Source: a virus
Virus record (IMG/VR): IMGVR_UViG_3300020433_001568
Span: 1 to 44,674 of that record
DNA: 44,674 nt
Strand: one strand, 5' to 3'
The notes beneath the pieces were generated by a model. The model was not told the DNA's origin. It saw only the letters and a program-made list of their open reading frames with translations, and ran no database searches. Below, one piece after another: positions 33,157 through 40,945 of this stretch; position 1 is the first letter of the stretch; each line of letters opens with the position of its first letter. Made by a program: the position numbers and the translations under genes.

Positions 33157-33649
33157 TTGGACTCTCAATTGGATCATCTTTAACCTGCATGGGATCCTCA
33201 AATTTTTCTCCAGGATTTTTTGAAGGAGCATCTTTCTTTTCGTTATAAATTGACATGCATGCAGCAAATCTATCTCCTTGGATTGGATATCTTTTCTTCA
33301 TGTTTGCATCTAGAATACAACGAGTCATAAACTGATCCCCAGATTCTTGAGCCGTGGGTGTTGGATACCTTTTGTCTTCATTGGTAAGAAAATTATTTTT
33401 TTCTTCTTCTGGCATTTCTGGTTGTTTTTCTGGGAACATTTGTTCGTACTCAGAGTATCTCATAGCTTGATCAATTAAATCATATGCTTGAGCTATATTA
33501 TTTTTTACCCAGCCCTCTAGCTCTGAATCATCTTTTACCATATCATACATAACCCTAGCTTTTTTCCAAATATGATACAATTCAGATTTTACTTTTTTAT
33601 TGGTATTCCCATAATCCGACATGTGATTGCTTTCTGAAATATTGCTCAT
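33137..33649 (-). CDS. Hypothetical virion-associated protein
   Basis: 170 residues. The N-terminal half holds KKVKSELYHIWKKARVMYDM and ELEGWVKNNIAQAYDLIDQA, a helical pattern I recall from structural-gene clusters of marine phages. The second half has FMTRCILDANMKKRYPIQGD then RFAACMSIYNEK, another recurring phage segment, and a Pro/Asp-rich tail. No function is assigned. It is the last of the minus-strand head genes and overlaps the ClpC-like gene convergently by 20 bases. The start is supported by GTG-TAAGAA-N5-ATG upstream; an internal ATG ten codons in is the alternative. Confidence 0.6.
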   Translation of the reverse strand: MSNISESNHMSDYGNTNKKVKSELYHIWKKARVMYDMVKDDSELEGWVKNNIAQAYDLIDQAMRYSEYEQMFPEKQPEMPEEEKNNFLTNEDKRYPTPTAQESGDQFMTRCILDANMKKRYPIQGDRFAACMSIYNEKKDAPSKNPGEKFEDPMQVKDDPIESPIKPLLP

Positions 33650-33654
33650 AATAA

Positions 33655-33663
33655 TTCTTACAC
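33655..33663 (-). promoter_or_regulatory. GTG-TAAGAA promoter motif, ATG 5 bases downstream
   Basis: Minus strand: GTG (33663-33661), TAAGAA (33660-33655), five bases, ATG at 33649. The motif begins directly after the stop of the upstream gene. Confidence 0.4.
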
Positions 33664-34182
33664 TTAATTAAGATATTGGTCTAAACCAGAACTCGACTTT
33701 TGATTAGGAGAATCTTTTCCTACTACTTGATTCGGTTTTGCAGCATGTAAATTATAAGCATAAATTAAATCTTTTAATCTTGCCTGAGACTGAGAGTATG
33801 CTTCTGAATAATTTTTTGCAGTAACATTTTTATTTGATCTCTGAATCATAGAATCGCCTTCTCTGATTGTTTGAAAATCTTGACCAGGAGTTGATCCATC
33901 AATTCCTCTTAAAGTTTTTCTGTGTGCTTTGCGGTTATATTCAGAAACATACATTTCTCTCAGTATAGATTGTTCTTCTAGCTTTAGATTTTCTGGATTA
34001 TCTCCGCTAAAAGAAGTGAATATTAAATTATTTAACTCTCCAAGATGGCCTTCAAGCCAACCAGATATAAGGCCAATCTCTGAATTACGAGAATCGCCAT
34101 GTTCTTCAAACCCCAATTCTTGATCGTAAATTTTTACTGCAAGTTGACCAAGGTTTGTATCTGGATTGATATCGTGCGCCAT
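33664..34182 (-). CDS. Hypothetical head-cluster protein
   Basis: 172 residues starting MAHDINPDTNLGQLAVKIYD. Helices around EIGLISGWLEGHLGELNNLI and EEQSILREMYVSEYNRKAHR are followed by a Ser/Gln-rich linker and RLKDLIYAYNLHA. There are no membrane segments. Its position after the capsid and SAP genes, one base after the upstream stop, suggests a head-completion or connector protein, where the all-helical composition would fit gp6/gp15-type adaptors. I cannot confirm a family. Confidence 0.58.
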   Translation of the reverse strand: MAHDINPDTNLGQLAVKIYDQELGFEEHGDSRNSEIGLISGWLEGHLGELNNLIFTSFSGDNPENLKLEEQSILREMYVSEYNRKAHRKTLRGIDGSTPGQDFQTIREGDSMIQRSNKNVTAKNYSEAYSQSQARLKDLIYAYNLHAAKPNQVVGKDSPNQKSSSGLDQYLN

Positions 34183-34183
34183 T

Positions 34184-34603
34184 TTAGTTGTTTAAATAAT
34201 CAATAACTTGTTTGTGCTTTGGATTTGATGGATCTAATTTTGTGGGTTCGCCCATTATTTGTACACTGCCTTTTCCGTGTAGGCTAGAATCAAATGCTCT
34301 TTTAATTTTATTTTTTAATACAGTTTTGTTTCCAGAAGGAAATACTCCGACTTTGACCGCAAATGCCTGAAGATCTGTTAAATTCATGTCTTGCAGCATC
34401 TCTGCGAATACTCTTTTGTCATTTGTTCTAAATGGATTAATTTTTGGAATACCTAAAATTTCCTCAAGCTCGCGTGCCTTTGCGACTTGATCCTCGTAAT
34501 TTTTACCGTTTGTTTGTTGTAAATCTTCAAGCTTTGGCTGCTTCTTTGCTTTAGAAGTCTTGGAAGCAGTAGACTTGCTCGTAGTAGTTTTCTTTTTTGC
34601 CAT
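34184..34603 (-). CDS. SAP-domain-like DNA-binding protein
   Basis: 139 residues. The N-terminal 25 residues are Lys/Ser/Thr-rich (KKKTTTSKSTASKTSKAKK). Residues ~85-125 (MNLTDLQAFAVKVGVFPSGN, then KTVLKNKIKRAF) fit the helix-turn-helix SAP motif that binds DNA or RNA. It may contact packaged DNA or act at the head; SAP proteins next to capsid genes are seen in other phages. It has a leadered start with AAGG repeats 12-20 bases before ATG and a GTG-TACAAC motif further up, after the capsid-gene terminator. Confidence 0.62.
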   Translation of the reverse strand: MAKKKTTTSKSTASKTSKAKKQPKLEDLQQTNGKNYEDQVAKARELEEILGIPKINPFRTNDKRVFAEMLQDMNLTDLQAFAVKVGVFPSGNKTVLKNKIKRAFDSSLHGKGSVQIMGEPTKLDPSNPKHKQVIDYLNN

Positions 34604-34628
34604 AATTTTTACCTTTTACCTTGTATGG

Positions 34629-34637
34629 GTTGTACAC
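34629..34637 (-). promoter_or_regulatory. GTG-TACAAC motif between capsid terminator and SAP gene
   Basis: Minus strand: GTG (34637-34635), TACAAC (34634-34629). Here ATG is 25 bases downstream, so the transcript would have a leader, which contains AAGGTAAAAGG as a possible ribosome binding site. Weaker evidence than the N5 examples. Confidence 0.3.
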
Positions 34638-34660
34638 TAATATAATAAACTAATTAAATA

Positions 34661-34689
34661 AAAAATCCACCCCAGTCGCCTGAGGTGGA
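34661..34689 (-). terminator. Terminator after major capsid gene
   Basis: Minus strand: TCCACC-T-CAG, GCGA loop, CTG-G-GGTGGA, then a T-rich tract (TTTTTTATTT). The stem is 34689-34666. Placed 30 bases after the capsid stop, it would limit read-through from the highly expressed capsid gene. Confidence 0.88.
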
Positions 34690-34718
34690 CTTTTATAAAA
34701 CGCTAATTTTTAAAAAAA

Positions 34719-35852
34719 TTAAACGATAAGACCAAGCAACACGCGATCATCGATGATCATACGGCCTTCTTCAAGAGAACCGTAGTAACCAATCTTGGAT
34801 TGACGTGTTACGAATTGATCGTCGGCTACGAGAGAGAACTCGTCTCCGGACTCGGAATCAGTAGCTACTGCACGAATCATGGACTCGCGACTGAGGTCAA
34901 CACCAACGATGATTTGCTCAGCAACAGCATTTCCGGAAGCATCTAGTCCGAACTGTCTAGCCGATCCACCTGTTACGTAGTGTTCATCATAGGTTGTATT
35001 GCCTGCAGCTACATCAAATGTAGTGTTCCATTTTTGACCATCGCCCATTTCATTGTACTCTTGGATCGATACGCCATAGAACTCAGGAATGCCAGCGCTA
35101 TTAAAGATAGCGTCACGCATACCGTCTGTTCCAGCGATGGAATCAGAACCAACAGTGTTGATTGGGTTGTAAGCCAAACCGCGGATTTCTTCTACGATTT
35201 CAGGAGAAACCAGAATATCGGTGATTCCACGTCCACGACGCTCAGCAGGTGTTCCACCGGTCCAAGCAGTATTAATACGCTTAGCTTTTGTGAACAACTT
35301 GTTAAGGTCGGAAAGAAGGAATCGATCAGCTTGAGCAGAACGAATAACGTGTTTTTCGCCATTTGTTTCAGCATTAGCCAATGCGGTCATAATCATGGAA
35401 GCAGAAGTTTTTTCTTGCTTAAGCAAAACTTCTTGAGCCATGCGGGTAAATGTCTTGCTGACTACATCAAGTCTGGAACGAGAAGCGTAACGCTTATCGA
35501 AGCTCAAAGCGCTGTCGAGAGTATAAGTTGTGAACTTAAGCTCGCTTTGCGAAGGAGCGACTTGGTTGGTGGGAAGTCCGCCAGGAACTGACTGACTCCA
35601 AACCTGGATGTAATCTTCATCAGTAATGTCGTGATAAAGGTCCAAAGGAATGCTTGGGCTTTCATCAGAATTGAACTGCAGCGATGTAAACATGTTACTT
35701 ACTGTAGGAGCTGCGTTAACAACTTCAGCCAAAACTGGGCCAATAAATTCAGCCAGAGCAGTTTGAGCTTCGTAAGCAACATCTCTGTTCTTGGAAGCCA
35801 TAGCTTTTACAAGCTCGACTTGCTCGGGTGTTCTATCTAGAGTGATTTTCAT
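34719..35852 (-). CDS. Major capsid protein
   Basis: 377 residues, usual for an HK97-fold capsid subunit. An N-terminal helix (ITLDRTPEQVELVKAMASKN) is followed by a beta-rich core (SPSIPLDLYHDITDEDYIQV, LKFTTYTLDSALSFDKRYAS), a long helix (DVVSKTFTRMAQEVLLKQEK) and later ITDILVSPEIVEEIRGLAYN, matching the spine and P-domain pattern of phage capsids. Position supports it: decoration and protease-scaffold genes upstream, own terminator downstream. Unlike most genes here it has a real Shine-Dalgarno (AAAGGA about ten bases before ATG), consistent with very high expression. GC is visibly higher than in its neighbours. Confidence 0.86.
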   Translation of the reverse strand: MKITLDRTPEQVELVKAMASKNRDVAYEAQTALAEFIGPVLAEVVNAAPTVSNMFTSLQFNSDESPSIPLDLYHDITDEDYIQVWSQSVPGGLPTNQVAPSQSELKFTTYTLDSALSFDKRYASRSRLDVVSKTFTRMAQEVLLKQEKTSASMIMTALANAETNGEKHVIRSAQADRFLLSDLNKLFTKAKRINTAWTGGTPAERRGRGITDILVSPEIVEEIRGLAYNPINTVGSDSIAGTDGMRDAIFNSAGIPEFYGVSIQEYNEMGDGQKWNTTFDVAAGNTTYDEHYVTGGSARQFGLDASGNAVAEQIIVGVDLSRESMIRAVATDSESGDEFSLVADDQFVTRQSKIGYYGSLEEGRMIIDDRVLLGLIV

Positions 35853-35870
35853 TATTTTTAAATCCTTTCT

Positions 35871-36500
35871 TTAGAAGCTAACTTTGCAGAGGTATTTCTT
35901 TGCTGAAGAGTTGTCGCTTTCTTCTCCGATAGCGATAACTTTTCCTACAACAGCGCCAGCACTTTGAGTAACAAGTTGTCCAGCATTAGAAGAATCAACT
36001 TCAAGATCGGCTCCCAAAGCTGGTGCAGCCGAAAAAGCTGATCCGCTCAAAAGAACCATTCCCTTTGTCAAAACAGGAACTGTTTGTCCAGGAAGAACTC
36101 CTTGTGCTTCATCAAGTTTTTGCTTGTAGGTTAACATTTTCTCACCGTTTTCGTCGAACGCCAAGGTTTCACGAAGTGTGATTCCCAACGTTGCTCCGGT
36201 GCCATCAGCGGGTGCAACCGTCATACCGTTAGAGGGGTATGCGTTAAATCCGATGTGTGCACCACTAAAGCTTGCACCAAGGTAGTCCCTAAGGGCTCCC
36301 GAAGTAGCAAGTGTTGAAGGTGTGTCACCGGGGAGTGCGCCCGCACTTACTTTGACCACTACGCCAGCATCATGATCGCCAGGATTTGCGGATGTCATTG
36401 CGGCCAGAGCGGCAGCATTAGCACTCGAAAGATCCAAAGCAAACAAGTTGACAACGTCGTGTTCACTGTAGTCTCGGTATGGTAGTATTCTTTTTGCCAT
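35871..36500 (-). CDS. Head decoration/minor capsid protein
   Basis: 209 residues, Ala/Gly/Ser-rich and beta-strand-rich, starting MAKRILPYRDYSEHDVVNLF. ALPGDTPSTLATSGALRDYL, TVAPADGTGATLGITLRETL and GQTVPVLTKGMVLLSGSAF are followed by KVIAIGEESDNSSAKKYLCK at the end. Position between protease-scaffold and capsid, the composition, and the codon bias shared with the capsid gene point to an abundant head surface protein. The gap from the upstream stop is 19 bases with a weak AGAAG ribosome site. Assignment is mainly positional. Confidence 0.68.
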   Translation of the reverse strand: MAKRILPYRDYSEHDVVNLFALDLSSANAAALAAMTSANPGDHDAGVVVKVSAGALPGDTPSTLATSGALRDYLGASFSGAHIGFNAYPSNGMTVAPADGTGATLGITLRETLAFDENGEKMLTYKQKLDEAQGVLPGQTVPVLTKGMVLLSGSAFSAAPALGADLEVDSSNAGQLVTQSAGAVVGKVIAIGEESDNSSAKKYLCKVSF

Positions 36501-36519
36501 AATTTTTTTCTTCTATATA

Positions 36520-38136
36520 TTAGTATGAAATTTTAACAGAATCCTTGAAAGTCTTTTGTAGACGATCTCTTAAAGATTCTCCGTCAGATGAAGACTCATT
36601 ATTGTTAACAACAGCAGCTTCTTCAACTTCCAAACTTTCAAGAGCTTCTTCTACTGCGTCAGCTTCTTCAGTTTCTTCAGCAGATGCTTCAGCAACTTCG
36701 ATTTCTTCTTCTGTTTCTGTTTCGGTTTCTTTTTGAGCTTCTGATGCCTCAGAGATGCGTTTTTCAACTTCTTGAGCTACACGATCTTCGAAAGCCTTCT
36801 TCTCAGTTGCGATAAATTCTTTGTTCTTGTGCTTCCAGACTTTAGCGAGCTTTTCTTGATATTCTGCGAAACTTTCTTCGGTTTCATCAAGATCGCTAAT
36901 TTCAGATGCTACAATTTTGGAATCATCTTCGTCAAGTTCGTAGATTTCATTTAAAGCTTCCATGCGTGAGTTGAATCGAATTTCTGCTTCTCTAGCAGCA
37001 TTCTCTTCTTCTAAAGCGGAAAGCTTTTCTTGCGTTGATTGCAGTTGCTGTTCTACTTCTCCCATTTTCTCTTGCAGAGAATTTTGAGCCTGAACAGCTT
37101 CTTCTTTTTCAGCTTTAGCCTTTTCCAGATCGGCGACATATTGTTCGCCTTTCTCTCGGATAGCCTCGATAAAAACTTTAGAGATGCTTGCGACACTCTC
37201 TTCAGAAAAATCTTGGTTGCCAAGCTTTTCGTCTAAAGCTGCTCGGAATTCATTGATGATTTGATCTTTGTCCATAATTTTGTTATTACAGGTTTCTTTG
37301 TTTAGTACATTTTCTTCAGTAGAATGGGAAGTTTTTTCGCTTTTTGTCATTAACTTGTCGATAGGATCTCTTCTCGCAGAAGGTTCTGGTTTAGATTCTC
37401 CTTTCTCTGCAACCAAGCCTTTGACGTCTGCAGCAGGGTTCGAAGTGAAACCAATTCCTAGAGGATAAATATCTCCTACTATCAATCGATTCACTTTTCG
37501 TCCGTCTTGCAACATTCCTTTTCCACCTAAAGATTTTAAATAAGGAGAATAAGCTTTCATCTCCTCTGGGCTAGAGACTATAGTTGACTCGTGCAAGTCG
37601 TCTCCCCCAACTGAAATTACATAATCATTAAATCCAACCTCCCAGCTCGCCGAGACACTTTCGTAAAAATCGCTTTCTTTATCGGTTGAATTAACAACAA
37701 GATCAGCGAATTCTTTACTGGCAGTTCTGTAGACTACAGCTGCCAATGCAATATTATAAGCCTTATCTTCTACCAGCGCTTCTTCTTCTGTCATCAATTC
37801 TGAAGAATCAGAGTATTTAGAAAAGCCAGCAGAAACAATGTGTCCAACTATTCTGTCTCTATCATGTTCAATATTGGCTGGCTTGTGAACAAAATAATCC
37901 TTAATCTTAACCGCCGCCTCGCTATCAATACCATCACCATTTTTATTAAACTTGTTCACCACAGCAGCGTTAAACGCAACTCCAATTAAATCAATATTTT
38001 TGTCTAAATCAATACTAGCAGGAATCAAAGGGCGCAAAGATTCCAAGGAAGCCTTGCTGATATTTGAATCCTCAATATCACTAGAAGCAAAAACTATATT
38101 TTCGAACGTTGTTGTATATTTATATTCTTGAGACAT
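36520..38136 (-). CDS. Prohead protease fused to scaffold
   Basis: 538 residues. The N-terminal ~250 form an HK97/S78-type protease: NIDLIGVAFNAAVVNKFNKN, PANIEHDRDRIVGHIVSAGF (His91) and ESVSASWEVGF (Ser160 or Ser162) supply the His/Ser pair. From ~285 onward the protein is a Glu/Lys-rich coiled coil with acidic runs, as in scaffolding domains. It directs shell assembly and then cleaves the scaffold and perhaps the capsid N-terminus. An internal ATG at 37275 (residue 288, MDKDQIINEF) begins exactly at the scaffold part and could give a separate nested scaffold. A GTG-TACCTT motif precedes the main start. Confidence 0.82.
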   Translation of the reverse strand: MSQEYKYTTTFENIVFASSDIEDSNISKASLESLRPLIPASIDLDKNIDLIGVAFNAAVVNKFNKNGDGIDSEAAVKIKDYFVHKPANIEHDRDRIVGHIVSAGFSKYSDSSELMTEEEALVEDKAYNIALAAVVYRTASKEFADLVVNSTDKESDFYESVSASWEVGFNDYVISVGGDDLHESTIVSSPEEMKAYSPYLKSLGGKGMLQDGRKVNRLIVGDIYPLGIGFTSNPAADVKGLVAEKGESKPEPSARRDPIDKLMTKSEKTSHSTEENVLNKETCNNKIMDKDQIINEFRAALDEKLGNQDFSEESVASISKVFIEAIREKGEQYVADLEKAKAEKEEAVQAQNSLQEKMGEVEQQLQSTQEKLSALEEENAAREAEIRFNSRMEALNEIYELDEDDSKIVASEISDLDETEESFAEYQEKLAKVWKHKNKEFIATEKKAFEDRVAQEVEKRISEASEAQKETETETEEEIEVAEASAEETEEADAVEEALESLEVEEAAVVNNNESSSDGESLRDRLQKTFKDSVKISY

Positions 38137-38144
38137 TTACAGAA

Positions 38145-38153
38145 AAGGTACAC
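38145..38153 (-). promoter_or_regulatory. GTG-TACCTT motif before protease-scaffold gene
   Basis: Minus strand: GTG (38153-38151), TACCTT (38150-38145), eight bases, ATG at 38136. Spacing is three longer than the N5 class, predicting a leader of one to three bases. Confidence 0.35.
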
Positions 38154-40025
38154 TTAGTTTATAAACATGGGAGTAAAGGTGGTATTAACATTATCAATTT
38201 TTACGTTCATTATATCATAATATAATTTAACCATCCAATTGCCAAGTACTAATGCAGAATAACTATCTTTTCTTGCTTTTTCTGGACCAGTTTGTCTTTT
38301 TAATGTCGGCGGCAGATCAAATGTTTGCGTTCCTCCAGCAGAAGTCGTTATCTGAATTAAAGAGCATTGTGTTTTGATTAAGTTCATCATATCAAACTGA
38401 TGCTCAACAAAATCAATCATCTTGGCCGCATTTGTTTGACGCTCTAAACTTTGCGATGTTCGCAAGAAATGAATATCTTGTATTGGTATTTTCTTTTGTC
38501 TTTGCTCATTGTATGCATCATCAATTGCTCTAGAGCCAAAAAATATTCTGTGATGATCAAAATTTGCTTGCAACAATTCATTCGCAAGTCTAATCCATTG
38601 ACTGGTTGGCTTTCTTAAATAACAAATTGTTTTATCTTCTAAATTATATTCTCTTTTTCCTTCTGTAAGCTTTTGCTGATAATGCTCCAAATCATCAAAG
38701 TTTGTGGTCAAGCATTTTATATTAATTTTTTTCTTTTTGAATAAGCTACTTTCGTTTGCAGCATTAATAAATTGAACACCTCCATTATAGTCTCCAACAA
38801 TACTTACAATATTAAAATGAGTTAGCAAATAATAAAAGTAAAAAATATGTTGCTTTAAATTTGCACCGCTTAAAGCATAACTATGAACAACTGTACCAAT
38901 TTTTTTATCGTCATTCAGCTTTAACACCATCATTGCAAAATCATCGCTACTTTCGCTCTCCGCCCAACTCGGGTCGAAAGCAAGAATATACTTCGCGCCA
39001 ACTTCACCACAAACTTCTATTGTTGGATTTTCTCCATCTTTTAGAGTACAGGATGCCATTTTTGAAGTTTTAAAATAACCACTACTATCATCTGTAAATA
39101 TAGACCCAAACTCTCGATCAAACTGACTTTGACTCATGGTTGATTTGGCTTGATCCAAAAGATTTTGATCGTAAAGCTGGGTAGGGGCACAGTCATAACT
39201 AAATTGCATAATAACTCTGTGAGCATCACTTTGTTTTGTGCTGCCTGTTCTAATTAACTCTTCGAATTGCTCATAAGCTTTATACATATATTCGAACTTA
39301 TAACTTGCAGAACTCAATGCAATCAATTTATTGTTTTTCCAAATGTGACGATCTTCTTCCTTCATTTTACCTTCTGCAATCATCTCTGTTTCTAAATTAA
39401 ATAACTCTTCTCTTTGTGTTGGATTTTCGACAACACTAAGGAAGGGTATAATAACCTCATTATATATTCGCTCAGGCATCAAGGCAAACTCGTCAATAAT
39501 TATTCTATGAAACCTGAATCCACGAAGCTTTTCTCCATCACCCAATGGCAAGGCTCTTATTCGACTATCGCCTATTTCTAACAACCATTCGTCATTACTT
39601 TTTGACTTGTGAGTAATGCATTGTGATAAATAAGCAGCACCAGGTTTTGCGGCAATATCTTCTATCTTTTTGAATATCATTTTGGCCTGACGAAAAGATT
39701 TAGATAAAATACCTATCTCAACCCCCTGATTCAGCATTGCGTCTAAATATGCGAAAATTGCAGTGGTAAAAGATTTACTCATTCCTCGACTCCATACTCC
39801 CATAAAATAATCTGTATTAAACATAGACTTAATTGCCATATGCTGAAATGGAAATAACTTAACGCCGCTCACCAAATCTGCCGTAAATGTAATGTTTTCT
39901 CGTAAAAATTTATACAGCAAAATCTTTGCATCTTTTTCTTCGATGAACCCCTTAATTTCAGAAAGCTCTTGATTGAAATTTTTAAACTGATTTCTTTCTA
40001 ATTGATTTCCTGTTTCCCAAGCCAT
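38154..40025 (-). CDS. terL: Terminase large subunit
   Basis: 623 residues. In the ATPase domain Walker A is at 79-86 (SRGMSKSF, the deviant SRxxxKS type of T4-like terminases). Walker B is at ~174-179 (RIIIDE) after LRGFRFH. The C-terminal RNase H-like nuclease starts near 345 with ILAFDPSWAESESSDDFAMM (acidic metal ligand) and continues with VGDYNGG and a later Asp-rich segment (SRAIDDAYNEQ). It pumps DNA through the portal and cuts the concatemer. It is TAATG-coupled to the ERCC4 nuclease gene upstream. An AGGA ribosome site lies 10 bases before ATG. Confidence 0.9.
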   Translation of the reverse strand: MAWETGNQLERNQFKNFNQELSEIKGFIEEKDAKILLYKFLRENITFTADLVSGVKLFPFQHMAIKSMFNTDYFMGVWSRGMSKSFTTAIFAYLDAMLNQGVEIGILSKSFRQAKMIFKKIEDIAAKPGAAYLSQCITHKSKSNDEWLLEIGDSRIRALPLGDGEKLRGFRFHRIIIDEFALMPERIYNEVIIPFLSVVENPTQREELFNLETEMIAEGKMKEEDRHIWKNNKLIALSSASYKFEYMYKAYEQFEELIRTGSTKQSDAHRVIMQFSYDCAPTQLYDQNLLDQAKSTMSQSQFDREFGSIFTDDSSGYFKTSKMASCTLKDGENPTIEVCGEVGAKYILAFDPSWAESESSDDFAMMVLKLNDDKKIGTVVHSYALSGANLKQHIFYFYYLLTHFNIVSIVGDYNGGVQFINAANESSLFKKKKINIKCLTTNFDDLEHYQQKLTEGKREYNLEDKTICYLRKPTSQWIRLANELLQANFDHHRIFFGSRAIDDAYNEQRQKKIPIQDIHFLRTSQSLERQTNAAKMIDFVEHQFDMMNLIKTQCSLIQITTSAGGTQTFDLPPTLKRQTGPEKARKDSYSALVLGNWMVKLYYDIMNVKIDNVNTTFTPMFIN

Positions 40026-40945
40026 TATATCATTTTCCTATCTATATAATATTGAAGATCAACGTCCCACAGCCTTTTTCCCAAAACTAATAGTTTAGGA
40101 ATAATACTTTCAGACTCTTCTCTGCTGCCAGTAAATATAAATTGACAGTGACCGCAAAACTTGTGGGCCAGCTCTCTCATGTTGTGATAAATGTATTTCA
40201 TATTCGAAGTATGATGAGACCACCTGTTATGTTTTTCGATATCTCTTATGCTGCCCTCGGTGACTATAAACAAATAACTATCAAAATCTTTTGCGCGTTG
40301 TAATTCATATGTAAATCTTTCTAAATTATTTTTACTTAAAGTTGATTTAAAATCTTGCTCTCCCTTTCTGTCTACATAAGTATAATCGTAGTATTCCTTG
40401 CCAACAGCATAATCCCCAAAGTCTAATTTAAGGGATTCAGAATTGGCAAACTCCAGTGGCTGTTGCTCTCTTGTGTCAACAAAAACTTTTACATTTTTAT
40501 ATGATCTATTAGACCATTCATCAGGCAAACGAGAGCCAAACATTGGCTTTACTCCAGCAGCCTCACAGGCCGCAGTATATGACCCAAAATGTTTTTGATA
40601 AATCTCTATTGTTGGTAAATCGTGCAGCTCCAGCTCTAAATGAGAAGGTCCATATTTTAAATTCTTTTTTTGTATTCTATTTTGCAGTAATTTGAGTATA
40701 TATTCCTTTACGGTTTGCGCATCATTTTCCTTGCACCAGCTAAGTAGTTGCTGTCTATGAGAAAAATCTTTTGAAAAATACTGTTCTTTATTTTTGAAAG
40801 GTAAAGGCTCTCCAGTATATAAATTTTTTCTTGGATAATATTTTAAATAATATTCCGAAAGCATCAGCTTGTGCGAACGCAAATGCATATGAAGTTGTTT
40901 TTCTTCATCAAAGACTTGCCCACATACTTTGCATTTATATGACAT
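40025..40945 (-). CDS. Zinc-finger plus ERCC4-type nuclease
   Basis: 306 residues. Residues 3-27 are a C2H2 finger (YKCKVCGQVFDEEKQLHMHL, Cys5, Cys8, His21, His25). Residues 40-70 contain GEPLPFKNKEQYFSKDFSHR, a motif I associate with phage nucleases. From ~153 comes an XPF/ERCC4 nuclease domain: VFVDTREQQPLEF, LDFGDYAV (GD 177-178), and YVDRKGEQDF (Asp192, Arg193, Lys194, Asp198), the GDx(n)-(E/D)RKx3D signature. It lies between the putative small terminase and TerL with overlaps on both sides. Likely roles are resolving branched DNA before packaging or helping to cut at the packaging site. Confidence 0.82.
   Translation of the reverse strand: MSYKCKVCGQVFDEEKQLHMHLRSHKLMLSEYYLKYYPRKNLYTGEPLPFKNKEQYFSKDFSHRQQLLSWCKENDAQTVKEYILKLLQNRIQKKNLKYGPSHLELELHDLPTIEIYQKHFGSYTAACEAAGVKPMFGSRLPDEWSNRSYKNVKVFVDTREQQPLEFANSESLKLDFGDYAVGKEYYDYTYVDRKGEQDFKSTLSKNNLERFTYELQRAKDFDSYLFIVTEGSIRDIEKHNRWSHHTSNMKYIYHNMRELAHKFCGHCQFIFTGSREESESIIPKLLVLGKRLWDVDLQYYIDRKMI

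Noticed and set aside
34980-35591. Open frame of 203 codons on the plus strand
   Set aside because: Fully antisense to the major capsid gene, with composition of a shadow frame and no start signal.
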